A stretch of DNA of 64,000 bases. Origin: Malikia sp. (GTDB lineage: Bacteria; Pseudomonadota; Gammaproteobacteria; Burkholderiales; Burkholderiaceae_C). Positions 41,598 through 51,116 of this stretch are shown piece after piece. Every line of letters begins with the position of its first letter. The first letter of the stretch is position 1. A program made the translations under genes and the position numbers. The stretch is taken from NCBI RefSeq assembly GCF_028687635.1, contig NZ_JAQTZS010000001.1:124001-188000 (forward strand), written 5' to 3'. The notes under the pieces were generated by a model. The model saw only the letters and a program-made list of their open reading frames with translations. It was not told the DNA's origin and did no database searches.

Positions 41598-42217
41598 AGC
41601 TGGCAGGGCCGCTGGCGCCACTGCGACAGGGCTGGGACCGCGCGGCCGTCTACCTGCCAGTGCTGACCATGGGCTTGTTGGCGCTGGGCAGCTACTGGAT
41701 CCTGCGCAGCACGCCGATGCCACTGGAACCGGCTGCGGCACGCCCGGTAGCGCACGAGCCCGACTACTTCATGCGCGGCTTCTCGGTGCGCAGCCATGGT
41801 GCCGACGGCCAGTTGCGCAGCAAACTGTCCGGCACGCAGGTCCGCCACTACCCGGACGACGACACGATAGAAATCGATCAGGTCCATCTGCTCGCCTTCG
41901 GCGAGGGCGGGACCTTGACACTGGCCCAGGCCAGGCGCCTGCGCACGGACGACAGCCAGAGCGAATACTGGCTGGAGGGCGAAGTCAGCGTCGAGCGCGG
42001 CGGCAGCACCGGCCAGGACGGACGGGCACGGCCCGCCATGCGCTTCAAGGGCGAGCAGTTACGGGTCTACGACGAGAACCAGCGCATCGCTTCCGACCTG
42101 CCAGTCGAGCTGACGCAAGGCGGGAATCTCGCCACCGCCGAAACGCTGCGCTATGACGCCAGCACCCGGGTGGCCGAACTGCAGGGACGGGTACGCGCGC
42201 GGTTCTCGCCGCGCTGA
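41594..42217 (+). CDS. lptC: LPS export ABC transporter periplasmic protein LptC
   Basis: 207 residues. A single N-terminal membrane anchor (about 20-38, VYLPVLTMGLLALGSYWILR) precedes the periplasmic beta-jellyroll that passes LPS from LptB2FG to LptA. YFMRGFSVRSHGADGQLRSKLSG near residue 54 and the ending ATAETLRYDASTRVAELQG fit the LptC fold. Neither lptA nor lptB follows: after a short gap the next gene is on the opposite strand. That break is unusual, see findings. Confidence 0.9.
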   Translation: MKLAGPLAPLRQGWDRAAVYLPVLTMGLLALGSYWILRSTPMPLEPAAARPVAHEPDYFMRGFSVRSHGADGQLRSKLSGTQVRHYPDDDTIEIDQVHLLAFGEGGTLTLAQARRLRTDDSQSEYWLEGEVSVERGGSTGQDGRARPAMRFKGEQLRVYDENQRIASDLPVELTQGGNLATAETLRYDASTRVAELQGRVRARFSPR

Positions 42218-42236
42218 ACCGCCCGGAAAACGACAA

Positions 42237-42262
42237 ACCCCGGAGCCTTGCGGTGCCGGGGT
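42237..42262 (-). terminator. Hairpin between lptC and the RNA-binding protein gene
   Basis: ACCCCGG / CCGGGGT 7-bp stem with a 12-nt loop in the convergent gap. On the minus strand it is followed by TTTG, giving a weak terminator for the RRM gene; on the plus strand there is no T-run. Confidence 0.5.
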
Positions 42263-42320
42263 CAGCTCAGACGCACCGAGGTGCGCCGAAATTCAAGGGC
42301 GCCTGAGAGCGCCCAGGCGA

Positions 42321-42758
42321 TCAGTAACCGCCGCGGTTGCCGCCGTCGCGGCGACCCGGGTTGCCGTAGGGGCTACGGAAACCGCCTTCGCTACCGCCGC
42401 CGAAGCCGCCTTCGCGACGACCGCCGCCGAAGCCGCCTTCGCTGCGACCGCCACCGAAGCCACCTTCGCTACGGCCACCGCCGAAGCCGCCGGTACGGGG
42501 CGGACGGGGTTCCATCGGGCGGGCTTCGTTGACCACCAGGCTACGGCCGCCGAGCGACTGACCGTTCATGCCTTCGACAGCAGCTTGAGCTTCCGCGTCG
42601 CTGCCCATTTCCACAAAGCCGAAGCCCTTGGAACGGCCAGTGTCGCGCTCCATCATGACCTTGGCGCTGGTCACCAGGCCGAATTCGCCGAATGCCTGTT
42701 GCAGATCGTTGTCGCGCACCGTGTAAGGCAGGTTGCCGACGTACAGTTTGTTGCCCAT
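42321..42758 (-). CDS. Glycine-rich RRM RNA-binding protein
   Basis: 145 residues. One RNA-recognition motif (about 3-80) has RNP2 LYVGNLPY and RNP1 KGFGFVEM. A glycine-rich tail of GGFGGGRSE-type repeats (90-127) and the end GNPGRRDGGNRGGY follow. It resembles the short cold-inducible RNA-binding proteins common in Burkholderiales and cyanobacteria, thought to act as RNA chaperones. The start is ATG at 42758. The 268-nt region upstream to the formate channel gene is unassigned and includes an A-rich run next to the start that may be the 5' leader. Confidence 0.88.
   Translation of the reverse strand: MGNKLYVGNLPYTVRDNDLQQAFGEFGLVTSAKVMMERDTGRSKGFGFVEMGSDAEAQAAVEGMNGQSLGGRSLVVNEARPMEPRPPRTGGFGGGRSEGGFGGGRSEGGFGGGRREGGFGGGSEGGFRSPYGNPGRRDGGNRGGY
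42378..42491 (-). repeat. Tandem repeat coding for GGFGGGRSE units
   Basis: Four near-identical units of about 27 bp (the last one shorter) encode residues 90-127 of the RRM protein. Each unit reads G-G-F-G-G-G-R-S/R-E or a close variant. Copy number may vary between strains by slippage. Confidence 0.75.
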
Positions 42759-43026
42759 CAAGGGACTCCCGAAAAAAAACACGAAACAAGTAGCGATGGA
42801 GCCCCGGTAGCACGACGAAACCGCATGTCTTGGCCGCTGTGGCGCACGAAACTGACCTATCACCAATTACGCCTGCAATAACAGGCGTACCCCATTATGC
42901 GTCATTGGGCGGAAAAGGGGGATTTTTTTCACCATGCCGGACACCGAACCCTGATCCGCTGCAGGTTGCGGGGATTCGGGGCCTGACGACCTGTGATTTC
43001 GTTGTGACAGAACAACAAGGCAGCGC

Positions 43027-43848
43027 TCAAGCCTGGGGCGGCTGGCGGCGATAGATCACGTGGTAGCTCAATGCGACCAGCACGCTGCCGCCGAGCAGGT
43101 TGCCCACGATGACGGGAATCCAGTTGCCGAGCATGCCGACCCAGGTCACGACCGGCGTGGCCGGCACCGCGCCGGACTGCTGCAGCAGCCAGGCCAGCGG
43201 CATGAGGTACATGTTGGCGATGCTGTGCTCGAAGCCGGCCGCGACGAAGGCGCTGACCGGAAACACGATCGCGACCGCCTTGTCGACGACGCTGCGCCCG
43301 GCCATCGCCATCCAGACCGCCATGCAGACCAGCAGGTTGCAGAGCACGCCGCGGCACAGGGCCTCCTGCCAGGGCAGCGCCTGCTTGGCCAGCGCGATCC
43401 TGAACACCGCCTGCCCGATCGCGCCGCCATTGAGCTGGGCGTGACCGCTCAGGAACACCAGCAGCGCCAGGCCGGCCGCGCCGGCCAGATTGGCCAGACA
43501 GACCACGCCCCAGTGGCGCAGCAACTCGGCGCTGCTGATCTGGCCACTGGCCCAGGCCATCGCGAGCAGGTTGTTGCCAGTGAAAAGCTCGGCGCCCGCG
43601 ACCACGACCAGCAGCAGGCCGAGCGAGAACACCAGGCCACCCAGCCATTGGCCGGCGGCATAACCCAGGGCGGCATCGGACTTGACGATCACGAAGCCCA
43701 ATGCCCCCAGGCCGATGAAGGCACCGGCGAGCACCCCCAGCAAGGCCAGCGGCAGCAGAGGCAGACGCGCCTTGGCCACCCCCACCGTCTCGACCCGCTG
43801 GGCGATCTCGCGCGGCGCATAGGCGTCGAAACCAAAAATCTCGGACAT
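43027..43848 (-). CDS. Formate/nitrite transporter family protein (FocA/NirC-like)
   Basis: 273 residues with six membrane helices. The family repeats are [12 protein letters not shown] (near residue 89) and [13 protein letters not shown] (near 206), the two conserved half-helix loops of the pentameric anion channel. Substrate may be formate, nitrite or hydrosulfide; the neighbourhood gives no formate dehydrogenase or nitrite reductase. Divergent from metX, with its start 53 nt from the riboswitch start. Confidence 0.88.
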   Translation of the reverse strand: MSEIFGFDAYAPREIAQRVETVGVAKARLPLLPLALLGVLAGAFIGLGALGFVIVKSDAALGYAAGQWLGGLVFSLGLLLVVVAGAELFTGNNLLAMAWASGQISSAELLRHWGVVCLANLAGAAGLALLVFLSGHAQLNGGAIGQAVFRIALAKQALPWQEALCRGVLCNLLVCMAVWMAMAGRSVVDKAVAIVFPVSAFVAAGFEHSIANMYLMPLAWLLQQSGAVPATPVVTWVGMLGNWIPVIVGNLLGGSVLVALSYHVIYRRQPPQA

Positions 43849-43888
43849 GCGGCCACCTCCCTGCCGCCAGCCCGGCGGACGATCAACT

Positions 43889-43894
43889 TATACT
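43889..43894 (+). promoter_or_regulatory. Candidate -10 box of the metX promoter
   Basis: TATACT, 6-7 nt before position 43901-43902, exactly where the putative riboswitch begins. A recognisable -35 is not clear. Confidence 0.5.
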
Positions 43895-43901
43895 ATGGGA
43901 A

Positions 43902-43955
43902 AGCGCCGATTTGTTTCCAGATTGCGGGCGCGATAGAAATGCCGCTAAAGAGGGG
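43902..43955 (+). promoter_or_regulatory. SAM-II (SAM-alpha) riboswitch aptamer upstream of metX
   Basis: Helix P1 is GCGCC (43903-43907) with GGCGC (43927-43931). The loop holds GATTTG (43908-43913) and ATTGC (43921-43925), and the 3' part holds GATAGAAAT then GCTAAAGAGGGG (43944-43955). These conserved blocks and their order match the SAM-II aptamer as I know it from alphaproteobacterial met leaders and the crystal-structure sequence. SAM-II binds S-adenosylmethionine through a pseudoknot between loop 1 and the 3' strand. It sits directly before metX, its usual partner, and just after a -10 box. Confidence 0.8.
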
Positions 43956-43957
43956 AC

Positions 43958-44011
43958 CCCGGTTTCGCACCCGTCTCTGCTTATCCGACGGTTCGCGGCG
44001 CCGGGTTTTTT
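43958..44011 (+). terminator. Attenuator (intrinsic terminator) of the metX leader
   Basis: CCCGG (43958-43962) pairs with CCGGG (44001-44005), with an inner CCGTC/GACGG stem (43971-43975 and 43987-43991) and a CGC/GCG stem between, followed by six T (44006-44011). It lies between the SAM-II aptamer and the metX start, so SAM binding could favour termination; the exact switching partner is not established. Confidence 0.75.
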
Positions 44012-44036
44012 GTTTCGGGACGCAGGAGTCCCTGGG

Positions 44037-45242
44037 GTGAAACCAGTGATCGTCACGCCACAAACGATGCGATTCGACCAGCCGCTCACGCTGCAGAGCG
44101 GCGCGGTGCTGCCCAGCTACGAGCTGGTCTATGAAACCTACGGCGAGCTCGACGCCGACCGATCCAACGCGGTGCTGATCTGCCACGCGCTCAACGCCTC
44201 GCACCATGTGGCGGGACTGAAGGCCGACGCGAACGGCCAGGCCATCCCCCGGAGCGAAGGCTGGTGGGACAACATGATCGGGCCCGGCAAGTCGCTCGAT
44301 ACCAACAAGTTCTTCGTCATCGGCGTCAACAACCTGGGCTCCTGCTTCGGCTCGACCGGCCCGACCCATGCCAACCCGGCCAGCGGCCAGCCCTGGGGCG
44401 CCGACTTCCCCGTCGTGACGGTGGAGGACTGGGTCGACGCCCAAGCCCGCCTGATCGAACGGCTCGGCATCCGGCAGCTCGCCGCCGTCATGGGCGGCAG
44501 CCTGGGCGGCATGCAGACCTTGAGCTGGACGCTGCAATACCCGGACCGGGTGCGCCATGCGGTCGTGATCGCGAGCGCGCCCAACCTCAACGCCGAGAAC
44601 ATCGCCTTCAACGAGGTCGCCAGGCGCGCCATCATCACCGACCCCGACTTCCACGACGGCCATTACCTGCGCGCCGGCACCATCCCGAGGCGCGGCCTGC
44701 GCATCGCGCGCATGATCGGTCACATCACCTACCTGAGCGACGACGTCATGAACGAGAAGTTCGGCCGCGAGCTCAAGCCGCTGGCCAGCGCGCTCGCAGC
44801 CGGCGACCCCGATGCCGCCGAACGGCTGGCCTACCAGTACAGCACCCAGGCGATCGAGTTCCAGATCGAGAGCTACCTGCGCTACCAGGGCGACAAGTTC
44901 AGCGAATACTTCGACGCCAACACCTACCTGCTGATCACCCGGGCGCTCGACTACTTCGACCCGGCGCGGCTCTACGGTGGCGGCAGCCTGAGCGCGGCGC
45001 TGGCGCGCGCGCGGGCCAGGTTCCTGCTGATCAGCTTCACGACCGACTGGCGCTTCTCGCCGGCGCGCAGCCGCGAGATCGTCAAGGCCCTGATCGACAA
45101 CCGGCGCGAGGTCAGCTACGCCGAGATCGACGCGCCGCACGGGCACGACGCCTTCCTGCTCGACGACCCGCGCTACCTGGCGGCGGTGCGGGCCTATTTC
45201 GAACACACCATCGCCGCCGACGCCCGGGGAGCCGCCGCATGA
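44037..45242 (+). CDS. metX: Homoserine O-acetyl/succinyltransferase MetX
   Basis: 401 residues. It activates homoserine for methionine synthesis. The alpha/beta-hydrolase elbow is MGGSLGGMQ with the catalytic serine near residue 153; DWRFSPARS near 340 supplies Asp and HGHDAFLL near 373 supplies His. NASHHVAG near 53 is typical. The start is the GTG at 44037 (9 nt after AGGAG); a frame extending to 43911 reads through the riboswitch and is not real. MetX from this group may use acetyl- or succinyl-CoA. It overlaps metW as ATGA. Confidence 0.94.
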   Translation: MKPVIVTPQTMRFDQPLTLQSGAVLPSYELVYETYGELDADRSNAVLICHALNASHHVAGLKADANGQAIPRSEGWWDNMIGPGKSLDTNKFFVIGVNNLGSCFGSTGPTHANPASGQPWGADFPVVTVEDWVDAQARLIERLGIRQLAAVMGGSLGGMQTLSWTLQYPDRVRHAVVIASAPNLNAENIAFNEVARRAIITDPDFHDGHYLRAGTIPRRGLRIARMIGHITYLSDDVMNEKFGRELKPLASALAAGDPDAAERLAYQYSTQAIEFQIESYLRYQGDKFSEYFDANTYLLITRALDYFDPARLYGGGSLSAALARARARFLLISFTTDWRFSPARSREIVKALIDNRREVSYAEIDAPHGHDAFLLDDPRYLAAVRAYFEHTIAADARGAAA

Positions 45243-45823
45243 GCGACCGCCTGATCATGGAATCCATCGCGCGCCTAGTGCCACAGGGCGCGCGCGTGCT
45301 CGACCTCGGCTGCGGCGACGGGGCGCTGATGGCCTATCTGCAGGCCGAGCGCGGCTGCAGCGGCTACGGCGTCGAGATCATCGACGCCAAGGTGCTGGCC
45401 TGCCTGCAGCGCGGCGTCAACGTGCTGCAGTTCAACCTCGACGAGGGCCTGAGCATGTTTGGCGACCAGAGCTTCGACATCGTGCTGCAGATCGACACGC
45501 TGCAGCACCTGCGCAACACCGAGATCATGCTGCGCGAAACGGCACGGGTGGGCAAGAGCGGCATCGTCGCCTTCCCCAACTTCGCGCACTGGCCCAACCG
45601 GCTGAGCGTCCTCAAGGGACGCATGCCGGTCACCAGCCGCCTGCCCTACCAGTGGTACGACACGCCCAATATCCGGGTCGGCACCTACGCCGACTTCGAG
45701 TTGCTGGCGCGCCGCAACGGTCTGCGCATCGATGACAGCTTCGGCCTGGACGAAGGGCGCGAGGTGCGCTGGCAACCCAACCTGCGCGCCAGCACCGCCG
45801 TCTTCAAGCTCAGCCGGGGCTGA
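45239..45823 (+). CDS. metW: Methionine biosynthesis protein MetW
   Basis: 194 residues. SAM-dependent methyltransferase fold with [13 protein letters not shown] near residue 20. The [14 protein letters not shown] and [21 protein letters not shown] stretches are MetW hallmarks. MetW partners MetX in many Proteobacteria; the pair is fused translationally here by a 4-nt overlap. Its own catalytic activity is unclear, and it is often regarded as a MetX accessory subunit. Confidence 0.94.
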   Translation: MSDRLIMESIARLVPQGARVLDLGCGDGALMAYLQAERGCSGYGVEIIDAKVLACLQRGVNVLQFNLDEGLSMFGDQSFDIVLQIDTLQHLRNTEIMLRETARVGKSGIVAFPNFAHWPNRLSVLKGRMPVTSRLPYQWYDTPNIRVGTYADFELLARRNGLRIDDSFGLDEGREVRWQPNLRASTAVFKLSRG

Positions 45824-45943
45824 GCACGCGACAGAAACCCGGCTGCCACTGCGGTCTTGTCCCGTGGCATGCCCCGCTCGGCGACAATCGAAAATTGAAT
45901 CCGGCCCTAGCGGCCCATCCCAAAAAGCAACCAGGACATCGTC

Positions 45944-47803
45944 ATGCCCGCATACCGTTCCAAGACCTCCACCGCCGGCCGCAACATGGCGGGCGCGCGC
46001 TCGCTGTGGCGCGCCACCGGCATGAAGGATGAGGATTTCAGCAAGCCGATCATCGCCATCGCCAACAGCTTCACCCAGTTCGTGCCCGGCCATGTCCACC
46101 TGAAGGACCTGGGCCAGCTGGTCGCGCGCGAGATCGAGGCCGCCGGCGGCGTCGCCAAGGAATTCAACACCATCGCGGTCGATGACGGCATCGCGATGGG
46201 CCACGACGGCATGCTGTATTCGCTGCCGAGCCGCGACATCATCGCCGACTCGGTCGAGTACATGGTCAACGCGCATTGCGCCGACGCGCTGGTCTGCATC
46301 TCGAACTGCGACAAGATCACCCCCGGCATGCTGATGGCCGCGATGCGCCTGAACATCCCGGTCGTGTTCGTCTCGGGCGGCCCGATGGAAGCCGGCAAGG
46401 TGCGCCTGGCCAACCCGACCACCCACGCCATCGAGTTCAAGAAGCTCGACCTGGTGGACGCGATGGTGATGGCCGTGGACGACAAGGTCAGCGACGCCGA
46501 CCTGGCCGAGGTCGAACGCTCGGCCTGCCCGACCTGCGGCAGCTGCTCGGGCATGTTCACCGCCAACTCGATGAACTGCCTGACCGAGGCGCTGGGCTTG
46601 TCGCTGCCGGGCAACGGCACCGTGGTGGCCACCCACGCCGACCGCGAAGCCTTGTTCAAGCAGGCCGGCCGCACCATCGTCGAGCTGTGCCGCCGCCATT
46701 ACGAGCAGGACGACATGAGCGTGCTGCCGCGCGCGATCGGCCTGAAGGCGTTCGAGAACGCGATCACGCTCGACATCGCGATGGGCGGCTCGACCAACAC
46801 CATCCTGCACCTGCTGGCGATTGCCCAGGAAGCCGAGATCGACTTCACGATGAAGGACATCGACCGCCTGTCGCGCATCGTGCCGCAGCTGTGCAAGGTC
46901 GCGCCCAACACCAACAAGTACCACATCGAGGACGTGCACCGCGCCGGCGGCATCATGGCCATCCTGGGCGAACTCGACCGCGCCGGCAAGCTGCACACCG
47001 ACGTGCCGACCATCCACGCCAGGACCATGAAGGACGCGCTGGACCAGTGGGACATCGCGCGCCACCCGTCCGAGGCGGTCAAGACCTTCTACCTGGCCGG
47101 CCCGGCCGGCATTCCGACCCAGGTCGCCTTCAGCCAGGCCACCCGCTGGCCCAGCCTGGACCTGGACCGCGCCGAGGGCTGCATCCGCTCGGCCGAGCAT
47201 GCCTTCTCCCAGGAAGGCGGCCTGGCGGTGCTGCACGGCAACATCGCGCTGGACGGCTGCGTGGTCAAGACCGCTGGCGTGGACGAGTCGATCCTGGTGT
47301 TCGAAGGCTCGGCCTTCGTGACCGAATCGCAGGACGAGGCCGTGGCCGAGATCCTGGCCGACAACGTCAAGGCCGGCGATATCGTGATCGTGCGCTACGA
47401 AGGCCCCAAGGGCGGCCCGGGCATGCAGGAGATGCTGTACCCGACCAGCTACATCAAGTCCAAGGGCCTGGGCAAGGCCTGCGCGCTGCTGACCGATGGC
47501 CGCTTCTCGGGCGGCACATCGGGCCTGTCGATCGGCCACTGCTCGCCCGAGGCGGCGGCTGGCGGCGCGATCGGTCTGGTGCGCAACGGCGACCGCATCC
47601 GCATCGACATCCCGAACCGCAGCATCGACGTGCTGGTCTCGGACGCGGAACTGGCCAAGCGCCGCGCCGAGCAGGACGCGCTGGGCTGGAAGCCGGCCAA
47701 ACCGCGCCCGCGCAAGGTCTCGGCCGCGCTCAAGGCCTACGCCCTGCTTGCCACCAGCGCTGACAAGGGCGCGGTGCGCGACCTGTCGCTGCTCGGCGAC
47801 TGA
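45944..47803 (+). CDS. ilvD: Dihydroxy-acid dehydratase IlvD
   Basis: 619 residues. It dehydrates 2,3-dihydroxy-isovalerate and -methylvalerate in branched-chain amino acid synthesis. Iron-sulfur cysteines are seen in SNCDKITPG near residue 123 and [19 protein letters not shown] near 195-213. The carbamylated-Lys region and [10 protein letters not shown] near 286 are present. The C-terminal [12 protein letters not shown]...ARY region fits. ATG at 45944 is preceded by AGGA. The 120-nt gap from metW holds no terminator I can see. Confidence 0.97.
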   Translation: MPAYRSKTSTAGRNMAGARSLWRATGMKDEDFSKPIIAIANSFTQFVPGHVHLKDLGQLVAREIEAAGGVAKEFNTIAVDDGIAMGHDGMLYSLPSRDIIADSVEYMVNAHCADALVCISNCDKITPGMLMAAMRLNIPVVFVSGGPMEAGKVRLANPTTHAIEFKKLDLVDAMVMAVDDKVSDADLAEVERSACPTCGSCSGMFTANSMNCLTEALGLSLPGNGTVVATHADREALFKQAGRTIVELCRRHYEQDDMSVLPRAIGLKAFENAITLDIAMGGSTNTILHLLAIAQEAEIDFTMKDIDRLSRIVPQLCKVAPNTNKYHIEDVHRAGGIMAILGELDRAGKLHTDVPTIHARTMKDALDQWDIARHPSEAVKTFYLAGPAGIPTQVAFSQATRWPSLDLDRAEGCIRSAEHAFSQEGGLAVLHGNIALDGCVVKTAGVDESILVFEGSAFVTESQDEAVAEILADNVKAGDIVIVRYEGPKGGPGMQEMLYPTSYIKSKGLGKACALLTDGRFSGGTSGLSIGHCSPEAAAGGAIGLVRNGDRIRIDIPNRSIDVLVSDAELAKRRAEQDALGWKPAKPRPRKVSAALKAYALLATSADKGAVRDLSLLGD

Positions 47804-47827
47804 TCGCTACTCCGTCCAAGGCGGCGC

Positions 47828-48619
47828 TCAACGGCCGGTGAAAACCGGCCGGCGTCGCTCGGCGAAGGCACGCCGCCCTTCGGCAAAATCCGCGCTGCGC
47901 GTGCTGGCATGCTCGCGCTCGCGCAGCAGCACGGGATCGTGGCGGCCCGCCGCGATCTCGTTGAGCGAGCGTTTGATGTTTTCGGCCGCCAGGGGCGCCA
48001 GCGACAACACATCCCGCACCAGCAATTGCAATTCGGCCTCGAAAGTTTCAGGACTCGCCAGCGCCTCCAGGCAGCCGGTCTGCCAGAGTTGCTCCGTGCT
48101 GAACGGACGCGCGGTCAGGAAGGCGCGCTTGGCCGCCGCCAGGCCCAGGCGCTCGACATAGCGCAGCAGCCCGCTCGGGTAGAAATGCAGGCCCAGCGCC
48201 GTGGCCGGCATGCGGAACTCCACCCCCTGCAGCGCGATCCTGAGGTCGCAGGCCAGGAACAGGTCGGTGGCGCCGCCGTACAGGCTGCCGTTCAAGGCAC
48301 AGATCGTGACCGGACGCAGCGCGGCCAGCGCGTCGGGCACGTGCTCGAAGGCGCTTGAGGCCTGCGCATCCTGCTCAAAGCCACTGATGTCGTAGCCGGC
48401 ACAGAACACGGGCCGGGGCTGATCCGTGGTGTTGGCACGCAGCACCAGCACACGGACCGACTCGTCGGCGTCCACGCGGGCGAAATGCGCCAACAGGGTT
48501 TTGAGATCAGCGTCCTCCAGCCGGTTGCGGTGCGCCGGCCGGTTCAGCAGGATCGTGGCCACGCCGTCCTGGACGGTCAGCAGCGGCGTGGAAGGTTCGG
48601 AGTGGATCGGGTGGCTCAT
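47828..48619 (-). CDS. Enoyl-CoA hydratase/isomerase family protein
   Basis: 263 residues of the crotonase fold. ATILLNRPAHRNRL near residue 20 is the family N-terminus. The FCAGYDISGF stretch near 74 and ALNGSLYGGATDLFLACDLRIA near 107 form the oxyanion region. The first catalytic-type glutamate (often in the GGG helix) is not obvious, so the reaction is uncertain. I chose the ATG at 48619 (MSHPIHSEP). Monocistronic, converging with ilvD. Confidence 0.85.
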   Translation of the reverse strand: MSHPIHSEPSTPLLTVQDGVATILLNRPAHRNRLEDADLKTLLAHFARVDADESVRVLVLRANTTDQPRPVFCAGYDISGFEQDAQASSAFEHVPDALAALRPVTICALNGSLYGGATDLFLACDLRIALQGVEFRMPATALGLHFYPSGLLRYVERLGLAAAKRAFLTARPFSTEQLWQTGCLEALASPETFEAELQLLVRDVLSLAPLAAENIKRSLNEIAAGRHDPVLLREREHASTRSADFAEGRRAFAERRRPVFTGR

Positions 48620-48695
48620 GCCGGCATTTTCTCCCACGGCACTGAACGCTATCTTGCAGCGGCCCGGGTTGATGCCGAGTTGGCGCCCGGAAAAC

Positions 48696-48724
48696 AAAAA
48701 AGCCTGCATGAAGCAGGCTTTTTT
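48696..48724. terminator. Bidirectional rho-independent terminator after the ribosomal operon
   Basis: AAAAAAGCCTGC / GCAGGCTTTTTT perfect 12-bp inverted repeat with a 5-nt loop. On the minus strand it ends the transcript carrying rplQ and tRNA-fMet; on the plus strand no gene is served. Confidence 0.93.
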
Positions 48725-48746
48725 GACCTAGTTGAACTGGAAATTC

Positions 48747-48823
<77 letters not shown>

Positions 48824-48847
48824 TCAAGAATTGAATTCTAGCACGAA

Positions 48848-49237
48848 TTATTCGGCTGCCGGAACTTCAGCGGAAGTATCTGCGCGGTCAACCAGTTCGA
48901 TCAGAGCCATCGGGGCGTTGTCGCCGACGCGGAAGCCCATCTTCAGGATGCGGGTGTAGCCGCCCGGACGGGTAGCCGAGCGCGGGCCCAGGTCGTTGAA
49001 CAGCTTGGTGACGACGTCGCGGTCACGCAGGCGGTCGAAAGCCAGGCGGCGGTTGGCGACCGAGTCGACCTTGGCCAGGGTGATCATGCGCTCGACGACG
49101 CGACGCAGTTCCTTGGCTTTCGGGACGGTGGTCTTGATGGCCTCGTGCGTCAGCAGCGAGTTCATCATGTTGCGCAGCATGGCCTGGCGGTGGGCGCTGG
49201 TGCGGTTGAGTTTACGAAGTCCGTTTCCGTGACGCAT
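48848..49237 (-). CDS. rplQ: 50S ribosomal protein L17
   Basis: 129 residues, [18 protein letters not shown] start, the [22 protein letters not shown] core and an acidic C-terminal tail. L17 binds 23S rRNA near the exit tunnel. Last protein gene of the fused spc/alpha operon, 71 nt after rpoA; followed by tRNA-fMet and the terminator. Confidence 0.98.
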   Translation of the reverse strand: MRHGNGLRKLNRTSAHRQAMLRNMMNSLLTHEAIKTTVPKAKELRRVVERMITLAKVDSVANRRLAFDRLRDRDVVTKLFNDLGPRSATRPGGYTRILKMGFRVGDNAPMALIELVDRADTSAEVPAAE

Positions 49238-49308
49238 GGTAGTTTCCTTTTGAGTATTTACCTACGGCCGTATCAGGTACCGCAGGGGGTCAGGGGCAGA
49301 AAAAGGGA

Positions 49309-50295
49309 TCAGTGCTTTTCCAGGCCGGCGGGCGGCCAGTTTTCCAGCTTCATGCCCAGCGTCAAGCCGCGCGAAGCCAGCACTTCCTTGATTTCGTTGA
49401 GCGACTTGCGACCCAGGTTCGGGGTCTTGAGCAGCTCGTTCTCGGTGCGCTGGATCAGGTCACCGATGTAGTAGATGTTCTCGGCCTTCAGGCAGTTGGC
49501 CGAACGCACGGTCAGCTCAAGCTCGTCGACCGGACGCAGCAGCACCGGATCGAACTGCTGGGCACCCGTTCCCTTGGTGGCACCGGCCTCGAAGGCGTCG
49601 GCGCCTTCCAGCTGCGCGAACACGGCAAGCTGTTCGACCAGGATCTTGGCGGCGGCACGCACGGCCTCTTCCGGACCGACGGCACCGTTGGTTTCGATCT
49701 CCAGCACCAGCTTGTCGAGGTCGGTACGCTGCTCGACGCGAGCGTTCTCGACCGCGTAGCTGACGCGCTTGATCGGGGAGAAGGAAGCGTCCAGCAGGAT
49801 GCGACCGATGGCTCGGGTCGAATCGTCACCACGGCGCACGTTGCCCGGCACATAGCCGCGGCCCTTCTCGACCTTGATCTGCATGTCGAGCTTGGCGCCA
49901 GCCGACAGCGTGGCGATGTGGTGCTCGGGATTCAGGATCTCGACATCATGCGGAGTCTGAATGTCCGCCGCCGTGACGAGGCCGGCACCGTCCTTGCGCA
50001 GGCTCAGCGTGACTTCATCGCGACCGTGCAGCTTGAACACCACGCCCTTGAGGTTGAGCAGGATGTTGACGACATCTTCCTGGACGCCGTCGATCGAGGA
50101 ATACTCGTGCACCACACCCGCGATCGTCACTTCCGTCGGAGCGTGGCCCACCATGGAGGACAGCAGCACGCGGCGCAGGGCGTTGCCCAGCGTGTGGCCG
50201 TAACCGCGCTCAAAGGGCTCGAGCACGACCTTGGCCTTGTTGGCCGTCAGTTGCTCGACGTTGATGTTCTTGGGTTTGAGCAGATTATTCAGCAT
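49309..50295 (-). CDS. rpoA: DNA-directed RNA polymerase subunit alpha RpoA
   Basis: 328 residues. N-terminal dimer domain with [21 protein letters not shown] near residue 28, then a flexible linker and the C-terminal domain that contacts UP elements and activators ([22 protein letters not shown] near 249, [16 protein letters not shown] near 281). ATG at 50295; the frame runs 18 codons upstream without conservation. Between rpsD and rplQ, as is standard in the alpha operon. Confidence 0.98.
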   Translation of the reverse strand: MLNNLLKPKNINVEQLTANKAKVVLEPFERGYGHTLGNALRRVLLSSMVGHAPTEVTIAGVVHEYSSIDGVQEDVVNILLNLKGVVFKLHGRDEVTLSLRKDGAGLVTAADIQTPHDVEILNPEHHIATLSAGAKLDMQIKVEKGRGYVPGNVRRGDDSTRAIGRILLDASFSPIKRVSYAVENARVEQRTDLDKLVLEIETNGAVGPEEAVRAAAKILVEQLAVFAQLEGADAFEAGATKGTGAQQFDPVLLRPVDELELTVRSANCLKAENIYYIGDLIQRTENELLKTPNLGRKSLNEIKEVLASRGLTLGMKLENWPPAGLEKH

Positions 50296-50353
50296 TCGGA
50301 CTTCCTTCAATACCCTCGGCTCGTTACGCCGATAAGGCCGATGGAGCACAAAT

Positions 50354-50383
50354 CCCGGAAACCGCAGCTGAGCGGAATCCGGG
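50354..50383. repeat. Intercistronic hairpin between rpsD and rpoA
   Basis: CCCGGA/TCCGGG outer stem (6 bp), symmetric AA/AA internal loop, CCGC/GCGG inner stem (4 bp), 6-nt loop. No T-run. A likely processing or attenuation element in the 108-nt gap. Confidence 0.5.
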
Positions 50384-50403
50384 CACTAGGGAGAATTTCT
50401 CGA

Positions 50404-51027
50404 TTAACGCGAGTACAGTTCGACGATCAGCGATTCGTTGATGTCGGAACCGAATTCGTCGCGGTCAGGCGACTTCTTGAACACGCCTTCTGCCTTGTCG
50501 GCAGCGACTTCGACCCAGGCGGGGAAGCCGATTTGCTTGGCGAGTTCCAGCGCCTCGATGATGCGAGCCTGCTTCTTCGACTTTTCGCGCACGGCCACGA
50601 CGTCACCGGCCTTGACCGAGTACGACGGGATGTTGACGCTCTGGCCGTTCACCTGGATCGCCTTGTGCGACACCAGCTGGCGCGCTTCGGAACGGGTGGA
50701 GGCAAAGCCCATGCGGAAGACGACGTTGTCCAGGCGGGATTCCAGCAGCGACAGCAGGGTCGCGCCGGTGTTGCCACGGCGACGGTCGGCTTCGGCGAAG
50801 TAGCGGCGGAACTGGCGCTCGAGCACGCCGTAGATGCGCTTGACCTTCTGCTTTTCGCGCAGCTGCAGGCCGAAGTCGGAGGTGCGCTGACCCGAGGTAC
50901 GGCCATGCTGGCCCGGCTTGGTTTCGAACTTCGACTTGTCGCTGATCGAGCGGCGGGCGCTCTTGAGCAGCAGGTCGGTGCCTTCACGGCGGGAAAGTTT
51001 GGCCTTGGGGCCGATATAACGTGCCAC
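50404..51027 (-). CDS. rpsD: 30S ribosomal protein S4
   Basis: 207 residues, beginning [15 protein letters not shown], with the [21 protein letters not shown] core and the S4 RNA-binding domain ([19 protein letters not shown]). It nucleates 30S assembly and is a translational repressor of the alpha operon in E. coli. Start is GTG at 51027; residues upstream are not conserved. Confidence 0.97.
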   Translation of the reverse strand: MARYIGPKAKLSRREGTDLLLKSARRSISDKSKFETKPGQHGRTSGQRTSDFGLQLREKQKVKRIYGVLERQFRRYFAEADRRRGNTGATLLSLLESRLDNVVFRMGFASTRSEARQLVSHKAIQVNGQSVNIPSYSVKAGDVVAVREKSKKQARIIEALELAKQIGFPAWVEVAADKAEGVFKKSPDRDEFGSDINESLIVELYSR

Positions 51028-51116
51028 GTTGATTTCCTTGATTGTCTGCCGCAAGTTGGCACTTGCGGGAGCCGCCCGATGCGTTAGCTTTCGGCGGCGG
51101 TGGTCTTAACGACAAA

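Noticed and set aside
42378-42491. Repeats in the RRM gene as a CRISPR array
   Set aside because: Units are adjacent with no unique spacers and lie in frame within a glycine-rich tail.
43911-44036. Extended N-terminus of MetX from an upstream ATG at 43911
   Set aside because: It would translate the riboswitch and terminator, including a six-T run; the GTG with a good ribosome binding site at 44037 restores the normal start.
45824-45943. Terminator or riboswitch between metW and ilvD
   Set aside because: A weak TGCCAC/GTGGCA pairing exists but has no T-run and no match to a known aptamer.
45275-47539. 754-codon minus-strand frame opposite metW and ilvD
   Set aside because: Both plus-strand genes are conserved along the whole length; the antisense product is low-complexity. 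Shadow frame.
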